A stretch of DNA of 64,000 nucleotides from Bacteroidetes bacterium HGW-Bacteroidetes-4. GTDB taxonomy: Bacteria > Bacteroidota > Bacteroidia > Bacteroidales > SZUA-534. Positions within the stretch are counted from its first letter, which is position 1; the number at the start of each line of letters is the position of its first letter. Below, in pieces: positions 39,898-51,008 of the stretch. Position numbers and translations under genes: made by a program. Under the pieces are notes generated by a model, which was given only the letters and a program-made list of their open reading frames with translations, was not told where the DNA came from and did no database searches. Where the stretch lies: positions 1 to 64,000 of the forward strand of contig PHDD01000014.1 in NCBI GenBank assembly GCA_002840905.1, given 5' to 3'.

Positions 39898-42238
39898 TTA
39901 GTGATTCAATAATTTGGTAAAGCGGTATTGCATATAACTAATGGTAAGCAGTGATACCGAATTTCCAGGGTTCGAATCTATTTTTATAATTGCCGATCCT
40001 GTTTGGTCGGTCTGTATATTGCCCTGTTGCAGAATACGGCCAGCCAAATCCGAAAGAGTAAAAGTAATCGGCTCTTCTGCTGGCAAACCATCAACCATTA
40101 CGCGGCCATCGATAACCGGATTTGGATACACCTTAATCTTTGAGCCCGGGATATTACTAACAGAAACCGGAGTCATTTGACTAAGCGCATCCAGATAAAT
40201 TTCACCGCTGTTATACGATTCGCTGCTGCGAACCATTTCAATACCCATAACTGCAGTTGCTCCCTGCGGCACTTCGGCATAACAATACTTCCAACCGGCA
40301 AAATCAATATTACCCAGCGGAAGAACTGTTTCGTTATCGAATTTCAGGTAAAGCTGTTGCAAGCTTAAATCGCCCCATACCCAAAGGCCAATGTACTTCA
40401 TTCCGTCGGTCAAAGAAACCGCATTAGCAGGTTTTATATGTATTTTTCCCTCGGGGGAAGTAAACCAATACCTAAGAATTAAGGAGCCTGTTCCCAAACG
40501 GTATTCTTTGATCCACTTTAATAAAAATGAACTGGCGTCAACCCCCGTGCTATTGGCAAAATCAATACTCCAAGTTTCCTGACTTTCCATTTCGTCCAAC
40601 ACATTCAAATTATCCAAGGGTTGCATGGTTGAAAAATGAATAGAAAGGCTTTCGACCAAAGGAATGTTATCAATATCTTTTATACTGCCTTCAAGTTTCA
40701 AGGTATAATCGGTAGTAAAATTTAAATCTTCGCTCGGACGGAAATAATAGTGCCCTTTATTGTTGATGGTCGTAATATTGGCGCTTTTTGTTCCTATTAT
40801 AGTTCCATCATTAGCTTCGATGCTAACTGCTCCAATGAGCGAACTGTTATTTAACGGAGCGTCAAATTCCAAACGAAACTGAAGGTAAGGACTTACTTCA
40901 GTTTGTTGGTCAAGAGGAAAGGTTTTCTCAAGCGTGTAGCGGTTTCGATCGCCAGTAAAAAATTCAAATGTAAAATCTTCGTCCAGACCAACTCCCCATT
41001 GATGCTGAGCTGTATTATCTAACAAGACTGTATAGCTTGTTTGGGTAGTATAAGGTTCTAAAGGTTGAAAACTAACCGTCATCTGAGCATCATCCCAGGT
41101 AAAAGTTCCATCTGTTGCTGGCTCTAACGAAAACGCATTAGTAACCGATGCCGTATCCATATTCATGCTAAAAGTGAGCGAAATAGGATCGTTACAATTA
41201 ACTGTACTGTTTGCCACCGGTGAAGTATACAACACTTTAGGTGGCATGGTTTTATCGGCTTCAAGCCAATGATTATGGTAGGTAAATTTATGCGTCTCAA
41301 CAGTTAAGGGTACGGTATCATTAAAATACTTGTCGGCCGAAAACACCAAATGATAGGTTCCCGGAGCAAGACTATCGAAATAATAGAATCCGGTGTTATA
41401 AGCATCAACCTGATACATCTCGCCTGTTTCTATAATTTTTACCTGTGCATTGTTTACTACCTCGAATTTATCAGCTGAATTGGGTAAGGTATAGGTAGGT
41501 TTTGCCAGCAGTGTATCACGAATAATTCCGGTAATCTGACCAAAACTTTCGCTCCCGCTTAATTCAAAATAGGTAAGCATGGCATAATAGATATTCCAGG
41601 CTTCCTGTTTGCGGTATTCCAGATTTAATAAGCGATCCATTTCGGGTAGGTAGTCGTGGAAACTGCCTTCGGAAATTATTCCGGGCACTTCTAAAGGGTA
41701 TAATACCCCATAGCCACTGGTAAAAGTAGGATTCAAGGTTAAATCACCAATAAAATGGGGGGCTGTATTGGTCCAATGGGTGGCCTTGTTGGTAATTAAC
41801 TGCTCCCAAAGAATTTGCGCCCATACTTTTGCCTCAGGAATTGCAGGCGTCTCACTTTTCCCGTTAAAAATGGTTAAGGGAAAATTTGAAACCTGATTGG
41901 CGGCATTGGAATGGATGGAAATAAACAAATCGACTGCATTTTCATTGGCCATGGCAGCAATCTGCGAAAGCGGCAAATCGTCTTCGGTGCGGTTCAATAC
42001 CCGCGACATAACCACCTCGCACCCTCTGGCTTCCAATAAATCGCGCAGCCAAAGTCCTTTGGTCAGGTTGCCTTCCGATTCCCAAAATCCATTGGGCTGG
42101 CCCCGATCATCGGAATCATGGCCTCCATGACCCGGATTAATCATTACTTTAATTCCTGTAAAATCGGGTGTTTGAGCGCTGGTATACCCAAAGGCACTCA
42201 AAAATATGGTGAATATAATTAGGTATCTGTAATTCATA
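39898..42238 (-). CDS. T9SS-secreted N-acetylmuramoyl-L-alanine amidase (Amidase_3) with carboxypeptidase-regulatory-like and Ig-like domains
   Basis: 'KVMINPGHGGHDSDDRG...WESEGNLTKGLWLRDLLEARGCEVVMSRV', 'LFISIHSNAANQ', 'PGIISEGSFHD' (Zn ligands and catalytic Glu); Big_5-like domains; C-terminal 'KVYPNPVIDGRVMVDGL...SYMQYRFTKLLNH'. Confidence 0.9.
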
Positions 42239-42273
42239 GCCATATGCTTTATAATTATGAGCTAAGATTTTTA

Positions 42274-43086
42274 TTAGTCGTGAATTGAAACATCGAGCAA
42301 ATAGATTTCACCCTTTTGCGATTGAAAAACGATTCTATTTCCATCGGGTGATGCTTCGGGATACAATGCAATCAGCGAAGCATTAGTTTCAGTAAGATCT
42401 ATTCGCTTGCCCGAAGGTACATGAGTTGCCACAACATTCGATGAAATAATCTGATGCCCATCATCAGTGTCATTCATCCCAATTATCCAATGGTTAGTTA
42501 ACCATTTGGGAGCATTTAAGTACCCCAAATTGCTTATCAGTTTTCCGTTTATATCAATTACATAAGTTCCACGACCGGCAGCTGTAAAAACAATTTTAGT
42601 TTTGTCGGGTGATAATGACGCCCACAAATAATAAACTTCACCTAATGGATTCAGTATTTTTTCATCGAAATCGCCACCCAATACTTTAATTATTTTTCCA
42701 TCGGTAGAAACCCTTATTTCGTTTGCTATTTTAGATTTATGACTAATTACTTTTCCATTAATAAATTTCTTTTCCTCTGTTTGTTTTCGTCCCAGGTTAA
42801 AGGTAGTAGTCCGATACAAAACCGAACCATCGGCTTGCATTGAAGCTTTAACACCTGCGCCGGCTTCCCGTGTTATTTGTAGTTCTTTTTGAGTGGCCAG
42901 ATAATAAATTGACAGGCCTTTATATTGTTCACCTGAAAACAGCAGTACTTCAGCACTATTTCCAAACTTTGGAAAGTAGGCCGGATGCTCCAATTCAAGT
43001 TTCTCTATTTTCGTTACTTTAATTTCCTGAGCATTTAATACCAAACTCAGAAAAATGATAAATAAAAAAGGAATTAAACCTTTCAT
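42274..43086 (-). CDS. WD40-like/PD40 (TolB-type) beta-propeller exported protein
   Basis: Signal peptide; 'YYLWASLSPDKTKIVFTAAGRGTYVID', 'LYPEASPDGNRIVFQSQKGEIYLLD'. Confidence 0.75.
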   Translation of the reverse strand: MKGLIPFLFIIFLSLVLNAQEIKVTKIEKLELEHPAYFPKFGNSAEVLLFSGEQYKGLSIYYLATQKELQITREAGAGVKASMQADGSVLYRTTTFNLGRKQTEEKKFINGKVISHKSKIANEIRVSTDGKIIKVLGGDFDEKILNPLGEVYYLWASLSPDKTKIVFTAAGRGTYVIDINGKLISNLGYLNAPKWLTNHWIIGMNDTDDGHQIISSNVVATHVPSGKRIDLTETNASLIALYPEASPDGNRIVFQSQKGEIYLLDVSIHD

Positions 43087-43215
43087 AGCATTAGGTTTTA
43101 AATCGGGTTAAAACTTCAGTAGGTAAAAATTACACTTAGTTAAACGCTCAAAACACGTTACAATTTGTATTCAAAATAACTCCTGTGAGTTTTTAATAAT
43201 TTAAGAAAAAAGAAT

Positions 43216-43246
43216 AAAAGAGCAGGCTATTTAAACCTGCTCTTTT
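43216..43246 (-). terminator. Rho-independent terminator after the 1367-aa gene
   Basis: AAAAGAGCAGG-CTATTTAAA-CCTGCTCTTTT. Confidence 0.85.
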
Positions 43247-43256
43247 AATATCTGGA

Positions 43257-46200
43257 TTAATTTTTAACAATCCGTTTCACAGCCGATTGGCCATTTGAAT
43301 CAACAGCTTGAATCATGTAAACACCAGCTTTAAATGAACTCATATTTAATCTCATTTCGCTTAATCCGGCATTTTCCTGAGTCATAATTATGCGACCGGT
43401 AAAGTCAACTACCTGTATCCTGGTTACATTATCAGTTCCTTTAATGGTTAACTGATTGTTAACCGGGTTTGGATACATTGAAATAGCAGCTGCCAGGTTA
43501 TCGGCAACACCAACAGGCTTAACAAGCACAAACGCTGATAATACAGGTTCACCAACCAGGAAGTCGAGACCGCCTGATACAGCAACCGGAGTTACTTCAA
43601 AGGCAACAAATTTGTCTGTCATCTCGGCATCAACCACCCATGAATCGGTAGTTGCACCCAGTATTTTCAGTTTATCTGTTCCTTCAGCATCGGTTGCATA
43701 CCACCATTGGTATTTGCTTCCACCTTCCAGGTCACCATCAGCATCAGTATAAGTGTATGAGCCCTCAAGTGTTATTCCCACAACCGGATTACCAACAATA
43801 GCAACATCGGTAGCCGTAGGAGCCGCAACTCCTACAATATTTACTACTTCTTCAGCTTCGAAAGCACTTAATGGCATAGCATCAAAAGCAGCAGTTGTAC
43901 CGGTACCATCGTAAGCAATGGTAACAGCCTGGCCATTGGTAATTGCTGTGGCCAATTCAAAGGTTACCACATTTGCATCGGTTCCTGTTCCGTAAAGGGT
44001 ATCTATGGCAATCTCAACATCATCAGCCATCACGGTCCATCCGGTAGAAATACCTAAAGAATCGGGCATGTTTTTGCTAAACCATACAAATATCTTATCT
44101 CCCGCATCATTGGTTTCAGCGTACTCAAACATTGGTAATTCAAGCAGGCCTTTAAAGCGGGCAATACCTTGGTTGGCACTTAACATATAAATGTGGAAGA
44201 ATTCTTCATCGGCTTCAACATGTACCCCACCTAATTCCTGATTTGCAGTTGACATGGTTTCGGATACACCAACTGTTACATAAGGAGCAGTAGTAATATC
44301 TTTAACTATGGTGTTCCATACGCCCGCGTCGTTCTTTTGATAGAATGCGGCCAACGTACGTCCTTTGTATGTAAAGACATTGGGTGAGTTCGACTGGTTA
44401 TTAGTCATTCCAACACCTTCAATAGCACCCAGGTACATGCCGTCTTTATCAAAAATCTGCGGTTGCATACCCCGTCCGTCAACCAGGAATTTGGAATCGG
44501 CACTCGCCTCGAATGGAGCAACAGCTGCGGTAGAACCAATTGAAGTGGTATTCTGAAGTTCGATTACTGTAGGATCTCCAACAATACCTCCGGTTACCAC
44601 CCAACGAATTACATATTTATTGGCTGATGCAGCAGCAAATATTACCGCATTGCCTGAAACATCGCCTTTAACGGTAAACTTATCGCCCAAACGCATGGGT
44701 ACTGTACTTGTAAACTCAATCCACTTAACAGGGGCTGCCAATTCATCGGTCCATTTGTAAATTACAAAAGGAGCTCCACTGGCATCGGTTACTAATGGAC
44801 AAGCTAAAATCTGACCATCATCGGATACTTCAACATCGCTAATTTTGAACAAACCTGCATCCATTCCCTCGGTATTCATCTGAGCAACTTCAGAACCACT
44901 GGTTTTGTCGAGCACAACCAGCTTGGTACCACCCAAACGGCTGGCCAGATAAATATGATCAGTTCCTAAAGCAAATCCTCGTTCGGTGCTTCCTGTTCCA
45001 ATATATGAAGGAACAGCAGCCATCTTTGCTCCACGCATCCATACGCGTTCAAAGTCGCCATCATTAGTTGATTCAATGGTTGCGGCACTTGAAACAGCAT
45101 CAACAGCTTCACCGGTTAATAAACCTCCTGAAACAGCTACCGGAGTAACTTCAAAAATCAGGAATTTACCAATCTGGGCATCAGTAACCAGGAAATCTTT
45201 ATGGTTTGCACCATCGATGACGGTTTTATTGGTTCCGGCTGCATCGTCGGCAACATACCATTTAAATAATGATGCGCCTTCAGGATCGTCGGTATAATCG
45301 AAATAGGTATATTTTCCATAAACCACGGCACCCACTTCAGGATTACCCACAAATGCTACATTTTGAGCTTCAGGAGCACCTTCTGGTGGAGCAGGAGCAA
45401 TAATACCTGTGGTATCGAAAGCTTCAACACCGTTTTCATCAGCTACTGTAACAGGTAATACACCAAAGAAAATGTATTTATCCTGATCGGCAGCTACCAA
45501 TTGATACCTGTTGGTGTCGTTCGCAACGGCAGTTTTAATTCCATCCACTGCATCGGCACGATACCAGGTTAATACAGTATTTCCCTCTTCGTCTTCATTC
45601 AAGTCAGAATAAGTGTATGACCCGGTTAAGATACGTCCAACTTCCTGAATACCTGAAATAGCTACATTTTTAGCTTCAGGCACATAAGCCGGGAAAACCA
45701 CAGCAGTAGCCGTTGCCACTGCAACAGAATCGCCCGTTGAGAAGTTTGGAGAACTTGAAACAGGAATTACGCTAAATAAGATAAACTTACCTTCGTCGGC
45801 AGGAAGCGGCATGTATTTCAATGTATCTTCAGCCACTTTAACTGCATTTGTTCCGGCTGCATCATCAGCACGCCACCATTTCAGAATTGATTCTGCTTCG
45901 GTATCGCCATCAGCATCGGTAAAGGTATAAGATCCGGTTAACAAGCCGTAAACATTAGGATCTCCTGCTATTACCAAATCAGAAGCCACCGGTTTAACTG
46001 CGGTTGAAGTTACCGGACCATAATAACCCGATTCAACCCAGTTGGTTTCGGCAGATAGAGTTCCAGTTTTAGCCACAGCCAATACACTAAACGACAGGTA
46101 TTTATTCAGATGCTCATAAGCAACGGTTATTTCAGCATCGGTAGCAAATTCTGTTTTATTGGTTCCCTGATTGTCATCAGAAACATACCATTTATAGAGT

Positions 46201-47360
46201 GAAGTATCTTCTTCATCACCATTCACATCAATATAGGTATAACTCACCTGAGCGTTTGACCCCACCATGGCAAAACCAGTCATCATTAGGTTGGTTGCCA
46301 AAGGAGCCGCTTCAGGCGCCAGAGCTTTGATGTAATTTCCACCTGATAATGAATAAATAATATAGGTGTCAGTAAAAGGATAAGATACTACCACTTGTTC
46401 TTGTCCATTACCATAAACATGAGGCCATACACTTTCCAACACTGGGGCAGTGCCTTCAATTTCAACCACATCGGCAACAGTAACGTCTGATAAATCGGCG
46501 GCTTTCCCGGTAATATCAATTAAAAGAATTTTTCCAACGTTTGAAACAACTAAATAGTTTTTATCTCCCGAAGCAAATTCCTTTACATCCTGATTTACAC
46601 CAGTAATAACGCCTGCAGGAATTTGAGCTACAATATTACCGGTTCCGTTAAACTTAACAGGTCCGGTAAGTTCTACGTTATTATACCAAAAACCATCGGT
46701 AATTTTAGTTCCCAGCGCCTGAACAGTAGGGGTTCTGACAGCTCCAAGACCAGTTAAATCCAAAGTATTAACAGCTCCCAAAACTCCATTAACCACTTCA
46801 AAATAGTATACCTTGGGAACATTTACAAAAGGTATAATTATCAAAGCTTCAGTTTGAAAATCCCCAAAAACACTAAAAGAACCGCCAAAATCATCGGCTG
46901 TACCTGAAGCATCTTTCCACAATAATTCTGGAACTGCATCTTCGTCCGCCCAATAATACAATTGAACAGGATTAAATTGATTGCTTGTACCGGTAGTAGC
47001 AAATAATGCTCCGCCATCGTCAACTTCCACGTCCCGAATACCATAACCCCAAGCGGGATCCAGCACTGTAGAAGGACTGATTGTCTTAATCAACTCTCCA
47101 GTAGATCCATCCAGGATGCGAATCATATTATCTTCAGCAACTGTTGAGCCATCGCCAGTATAAGCTCCTTCTGTCCCGGCCACATACAAATGATTGTTCT
47201 CGGGATTAAAATCCATTCCACGGTAATACCGATCGGCATTCCATGTATAATCTGTATTTGTTTTCTTCCACAGCTCGGAAGGCTGCGCATGGGCTATCAG
47301 GTTCCCAAAGAGGAACATGATAAGCAACAAACTTGTAAAAAATGTAGTTTTTCTTTTCAT
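43257..47360 (-). CDS. T9SS-secreted DUF4623-like beta-propeller protein with five tandem Ig-like repeats and a SwmB-like domain
   Basis: Signal peptide; five copies of 'P.A.NV.I.G.P.VG..L.GSYTYTDADGD.EG.S.YKWY.ADDA.GTNK....' ; 'FEYAETNDAGDKIFVWFSKNM' SwmB-like; C-terminal 'MYPNPVNNQLTIKG...GVYMIQAVDSNGQSAVKRIVKN'. Confidence 0.75.
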   Translation of the reverse strand: MKRKTTFFTSLLLIMFLFGNLIAHAQPSELWKKTNTDYTWNADRYYRGMDFNPENNHLYVAGTEGAYTGDGSTVAEDNMIRILDGSTGELIKTISPSTVLDPAWGYGIRDVEVDDGGALFATTGTSNQFNPVQLYYWADEDAVPELLWKDASGTADDFGGSFSVFGDFQTEALIIIPFVNVPKVYYFEVVNGVLGAVNTLDLTGLGAVRTPTVQALGTKITDGFWYNNVELTGPVKFNGTGNIVAQIPAGVITGVNQDVKEFASGDKNYLVVSNVGKILLIDITGKAADLSDVTVADVVEIEGTAPVLESVWPHVYGNGQEQVVVSYPFTDTYIIYSLSGGNYIKALAPEAAPLATNLMMTGFAMVGSNAQVSYTYIDVNGDEEDTSLYKWYVSDDNQGTNKTEFATDAEITVAYEHLNKYLSFSVLAVAKTGTLSAETNWVESGYYGPVTSTAVKPVASDLVIAGDPNVYGLLTGSYTFTDADGDTEAESILKWWRADDAAGTNAVKVAEDTLKYMPLPADEGKFILFSVIPVSSSPNFSTGDSVAVATATAVVFPAYVPEAKNVAISGIQEVGRILTGSYTYSDLNEDEEGNTVLTWYRADAVDGIKTAVANDTNRYQLVAADQDKYIFFGVLPVTVADENGVEAFDTTGIIAPAPPEGAPEAQNVAFVGNPEVGAVVYGKYTYFDYTDDPEGASLFKWYVADDAAGTNKTVIDGANHKDFLVTDAQIGKFLIFEVTPVAVSGGLLTGEAVDAVSSAATIESTNDGDFERVWMRGAKMAAVPSYIGTGSTERGFALGTDHIYLASRLGGTKLVVLDKTSGSEVAQMNTEGMDAGLFKISDVEVSDDGQILACPLVTDASGAPFVIYKWTDELAAPVKWIEFTSTVPMRLGDKFTVKGDVSGNAVIFAAASANKYVIRWVVTGGIVGDPTVIELQNTTSIGSTAAVAPFEASADSKFLVDGRGMQPQIFDKDGMYLGAIEGVGMTNNQSNSPNVFTYKGRTLAAFYQKNDAGVWNTIVKDITTAPYVTVGVSETMSTANQELGGVHVEADEEFFHIYMLSANQGIARFKGLLELPMFEYAETNDAGDKIFVWFSKNMPDSLGISTGWTVMADDVEIAIDTLYGTGTDANVVTFELATAITNGQAVTIAYDGTGTTAAFDAMPLSAFEAEEVVNIVGVAAPTATDVAIVGNPVVGITLEGSYTYTDADGDLEGGSKYQWWYATDAEGTDKLKILGATTDSWVVDAEMTDKFVAFEVTPVAVSGGLDFLVGEPVLSAFVLVKPVGVADNLAAAISMYPNPVNNQLTIKGTDNVTRIQVVDFTGRIIMTQENAGLSEMRLNMSSFKAGVYMIQAVDSNGQSAVKRIVKN

Positions 47361-47394
47361 GTTGTTTTGTTTTAGGTAAAATAATATGCTCTTC

Positions 47395-48819
47395 TTATTC
47401 TATTATTAGTTTTTCGACACCTATTTTATTACCGTAAACCACCTGATACACATAAGTACCTGGTGCCAACCCGGCTGTATTTATTTCCATTTCCTGTGAA
47501 CCACCCATTGCCCTGTCGGCTGTTATTCCCATAAAACGCCCGCTTAAATCGAACACTTTTACAGAAACTACCCCACTTGCATTTTGTGGCAACTCAAAAC
47601 GAACTTTTGTGTAATCGTTTGCAGGATTTGGGAAAGCAGAAAGTTTGAAAGCTGAAGTTTGTTCCCGTTTAATTGAATTTGCCTGAATTCCGTCAATTCG
47701 ATAGGCTGCAATACCATTTGAAGGGGCACAAACAAAAATATGCAATTGATTATCTAACACACCAAAATCAACAGCTCCTTCGCCATAAGCATTATCGAAT
47801 TTTGTTCCAAAAGTGGGCGTGAATCCTATTACATCAGCATCGGTAACATTCTCGCCGTGTTTTGAGATATTAAAAACAAAAGCGCTTTGGTCGCCACTAA
47901 ACATTCCCATATACAATGAGCCTCCAAATTCAAAAGTACGTCCAGCCAAAACCGATGAGGGAAATAATCCGGGTGAAAAAGCAACCTGAGTTAGATTGAC
48001 ACCACTGGTGGTAAACAAAGTGGGCAAAAAGCCTTTTCCACTCACATACATCCAGTCATTTTTTCCCGGAACACCGGCCACTGTAGGCGAGGTTCCTGCG
48101 TTAGTGATATCAGCCAGAGTAATAATTTGGGGTGCGGCATCAACAATACCTGCAGTTACTTTCCAGCGCATTACCTTGTTGCTTTCACCTGGAGCGGCAT
48201 AAATATAAGCTTCGGTATCCCAGTTACCAATAACACTGAATTTATCTCCCATACGGTATCCTCCTTCAGTATAATTAATAATCATGGTTGGTATATCCTG
48301 TTCCCAACTCCATCGGTAAACCCGAAATGCTTTAACAGTTACTGAGCCATTTTCATTAGGAATATCAGGACCTGTAGCTAAGGTCATATTGCAGGCAAAA
48401 ATACTTCCATCTTCAGTACAAACTATATTATTTAAGGGGTATCCTCCCCCATAATTCTGATCAGATGAAGTTATTCCTGCAGTTAAAAGTTTTGAAACAC
48501 TAAATGCAGGAGCTTGCCCTGTTAAAGGATCCAAAACGTAAACATGTGGTTCACCGGTATCTAAAACCCCATTATCATCCGTATCCTCGGCATGGCGACT
48601 CGAAACGTATAAATGACCTGAGTATTCGCTGTAGGCAATACCACGTTCTACGGCAGCATAAGCAGGACTACCATCGTCAACTTCAGAGCCATCGGTAAAC
48701 CATACCGGGGCATTTTCTCCGTAATGCGCCCAAATTTCAACAAAAGCCGTATCCTGAGCGGATAGTTTTGTGAAAATTGCAGCGATTACAATAAAAACAA
48801 AGAGTACAAGTTTTTTCAT
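47395..48819 (-). CDS. T9SS-secreted DUF4623-like beta-propeller protein, paralogous to the 1367-aa product
   Basis: Shared motifs ('YRMGDKFSVIGNWDTEAYIYAAPGESNKVMRWKVTAGIV' versus 'MRLGDKFTVKGDVSGNAVIFAAASANKYVIRWVVTGGIV'); C-terminal 'AFPNPANDYTKVRFELP...GTYVYQVVYGNKIGVEKLIIE'. Confidence 0.75.
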   Translation of the reverse strand: MKKLVLFVFIVIAAIFTKLSAQDTAFVEIWAHYGENAPVWFTDGSEVDDGSPAYAAVERGIAYSEYSGHLYVSSRHAEDTDDNGVLDTGEPHVYVLDPLTGQAPAFSVSKLLTAGITSSDQNYGGGYPLNNIVCTEDGSIFACNMTLATGPDIPNENGSVTVKAFRVYRWSWEQDIPTMIINYTEGGYRMGDKFSVIGNWDTEAYIYAAPGESNKVMRWKVTAGIVDAAPQIITLADITNAGTSPTVAGVPGKNDWMYVSGKGFLPTLFTTSGVNLTQVAFSPGLFPSSVLAGRTFEFGGSLYMGMFSGDQSAFVFNISKHGENVTDADVIGFTPTFGTKFDNAYGEGAVDFGVLDNQLHIFVCAPSNGIAAYRIDGIQANSIKREQTSAFKLSAFPNPANDYTKVRFELPQNASGVVSVKVFDLSGRFMGITADRAMGGSQEMEINTAGLAPGTYVYQVVYGNKIGVEKLIIE

Positions 48820-48969
48820 AAATCATTTTGTTTTATTGATTAGTAATTAGCTTGTTTGTAAAACCAGCAACCAAAAACATTGTTGCTGCCTCAATAATTT
48901 GAGCTATTGGGATAAACTTTTTAGCGTTTATTGCAACTTTTTTAGAGTCCATTAGCTTTGTTTTGTATT

Positions 48970-48983
48970 TTTGTATTACAAAT
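48970..48983. promoter_or_regulatory. Candidate FadR/GntR-type operator: TTTGTATTACAAAT
   Basis: Core TTGTATTACAA fits the FadR-subfamily consensus TNGTNNNACNA; lies upstream of the minus-strand operon starting at 48819. Confidence 0.5.
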
Positions 48984-49132
48984 TTACATTTTTTTGTGAA
49001 GCACCTAACATTTTTTCATTTTTTTTATCATACATCCTACTCTTTGATAAAAATAATGTCGCAAAATGGTCTTCTGTTTAAAAAACAATCAATTACAATT
49101 GGCTGATACACAAAAATTAAGGTTATTATTGC

Positions 49133-49146
49133 ATTTGTATGACAAA
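49133..49146. promoter_or_regulatory. Candidate FadR/GntR-type operator: TTTGTATGACAAAT
   Basis: Differs from the 48970 site at one central base; TTGTATGACAA fits TNGTNNNACNA; lies upstream of the 49291 GHL10 gene. Confidence 0.5.
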
Positions 49147-49290
49147 TACAAGGTGTTTTTTCACCTGCTGTGCAACACACTATTATACTATGAATGATGT
49201 ATGACCTATTGTTTATATTGTTATAATTTTGTTGGAATCAAGCCTCTTTTTATTACAAAAAATGAATTATTACTCAAAAAAATATGCTTT

Positions 49291-50784
49291 ATGAAACGAT
49301 TGTTTATAATCCCTTTACTCTTTTATTCCTTTTCTCTTTTGGCTCAAAGTCCTAAATATGAATTTAGGGCCGTATGGGTTTCAACAGTAGCAAACATTGA
49401 CTGGCCATCGAAAACTGGACTTACCAATGAACAACTCAAATCAGAAGTTATCAGAATCCTTGACAAGCAAAAAACCCTGGGAACCAATGCCATCATTCTG
49501 CAGGTTCGTCCTACCAGCGATGCTATTTACCCTTCAGAACTGGAGCCCTGGAGTCGTTATTTATCCGGCAAACAAGGCCAGGCTCCTGAATATAGTTTTG
49601 ATCCGTTGCAATTTTGGATTGAAGAGGCACACAAGCGCGCCATGGAACTTCACGCCTGGTTTAATCCTTATCGAATTCAACAAAACATTAACGATGAGCT
49701 GGTAGAAAATCATATTTTTAAACAGCATCCTGATTGGGGATGGGTTTATGGCAATCGCAGCTATTTTGAACCTGGCAATCCGAATGTCTGGGATTTTATT
49801 AGCAAAGTGGTTACTGATGTGGTTTCCCGATACGATGTTGATGCCATTCATTTTGATGATTATTTTTATCCCTATCAGGTAAACAAAGAAGAATTTCCCG
49901 ACTCATTAGCTTTTAAAAAGTTTGGCGGCAATTTTTATCCTGACAATTTGCACGCCTGGCGTCGCCATAATGTTGATACCATCATTCAAATTCTTAGTTC
50001 AGCTATAAAAAATGAAAAGCCCTGGGTAAAATTTGGAATAAGCCCATTTGGTGTTTGGCGCAATCGCTCGCAAGATATATTTGGTTCGGAAACTTCTGCA
50101 GGAACTACAAACTACGACGCCCTTTATGCTAATATTATTAAATGGCAACAAAACGGTTGGGTAGATTATACCATGCCGCAATTGTATTGGCGTGACGATC
50201 ATCCTGCAGCAAATTTTACCACCTTAGCCTATTGGTGGAGCGACTTTACATTTGGACGGGCGATGTATCTGGGATTAGCCCCTTACCGGATCGATAAAAA
50301 ATCGGATCACAAACTATGGCGAAAACCTAAATACTTTATAAAGCAAATTGAATTACTTCGTCAAATTGAAGGTATCGACGGATTTGGATATTTTAGCAGC
50401 AAACATTTTTTTAGAGAAGATTTTAAGCGCCTCAATAAAAAACTGCAAACCAAACTTTGCGTAACCCCAGCTATTGTGCCTCCCATGCCGTGGATTGACA
50501 ATCAGGCGCCATTGCCACCGGTTAACCTCACTTTGAATGGAACCACATTGTACTGGACCGCAAGCGAAGCTTCCAACGAATTTGATAAAGCCCGGTTTTA
50601 TGTGGTTTACTATTTCCCAACAAAACAGATAAAGCAGGTTAAAGATGACAGGTATATTATTTATAGTACCGGTGAATTAAAATACACTTTTGACAAGCTT
50701 CCTTCTGGTGGAGTAATTCGTGTAACATCGCTCGACCGGCTGAATAACGAAAGCCCGCTAAGCGATCCTATTGTTTTTCCTTAG
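49291..50784 (+). CDS. GHL10/YngK-DigH-like glycoside hydrolase with signal peptide and no T9SS tag
   Basis: 'MKRLFIIPLLFYSFSLLAQSPKYEFRAVWVSTVANIDWPSKTGL...ILQVRPTSDAIYPSELEPWSRYLSG...RAMELHAWFNPYRIQ...VDAIHFDDYFYPY'. Start moved from 49201 to the ATG preceding the signal peptide. Confidence 0.9.
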   Translation: MKRLFIIPLLFYSFSLLAQSPKYEFRAVWVSTVANIDWPSKTGLTNEQLKSEVIRILDKQKTLGTNAIILQVRPTSDAIYPSELEPWSRYLSGKQGQAPEYSFDPLQFWIEEAHKRAMELHAWFNPYRIQQNINDELVENHIFKQHPDWGWVYGNRSYFEPGNPNVWDFISKVVTDVVSRYDVDAIHFDDYFYPYQVNKEEFPDSLAFKKFGGNFYPDNLHAWRRHNVDTIIQILSSAIKNEKPWVKFGISPFGVWRNRSQDIFGSETSAGTTNYDALYANIIKWQQNGWVDYTMPQLYWRDDHPAANFTTLAYWWSDFTFGRAMYLGLAPYRIDKKSDHKLWRKPKYFIKQIELLRQIEGIDGFGYFSSKHFFREDFKRLNKKLQTKLCVTPAIVPPMPWIDNQAPLPPVNLTLNGTTLYWTASEASNEFDKARFYVVYYFPTKQIKQVKDDRYIIYSTGELKYTFDKLPSGGVIRVTSLDRLNNESPLSDPIVFP

Positions 50785-51008
50785 CAAAAAACCAACTTTA
50801 AACAGTTAAAATTTTATAATAAAAGGTAAAGGCGTATATTTATATGATGTAATACCTAAGTATAAGACCTGATAAATAGTTCCTAAGCAAACAATTAAAA
50901 ACTAATAGATTATTTTTCAACAATTTGTAAAAATCAGAACCCTTAGATAATTATAAAAGATTATTTCTATTTTTGCATCACGAACAATTAACCTAACTGT
51001 AAAATTAA

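Noticed and set aside
43164-43177. TTTGTATTCAAAAT upstream of the 43086 gene, resembling the operator at 12 of 14 positions
   Set aside because: It breaks the conserved AC half-site (TNGTNNNACNA), and AT-rich intergenic DNA makes such matches likely by chance.
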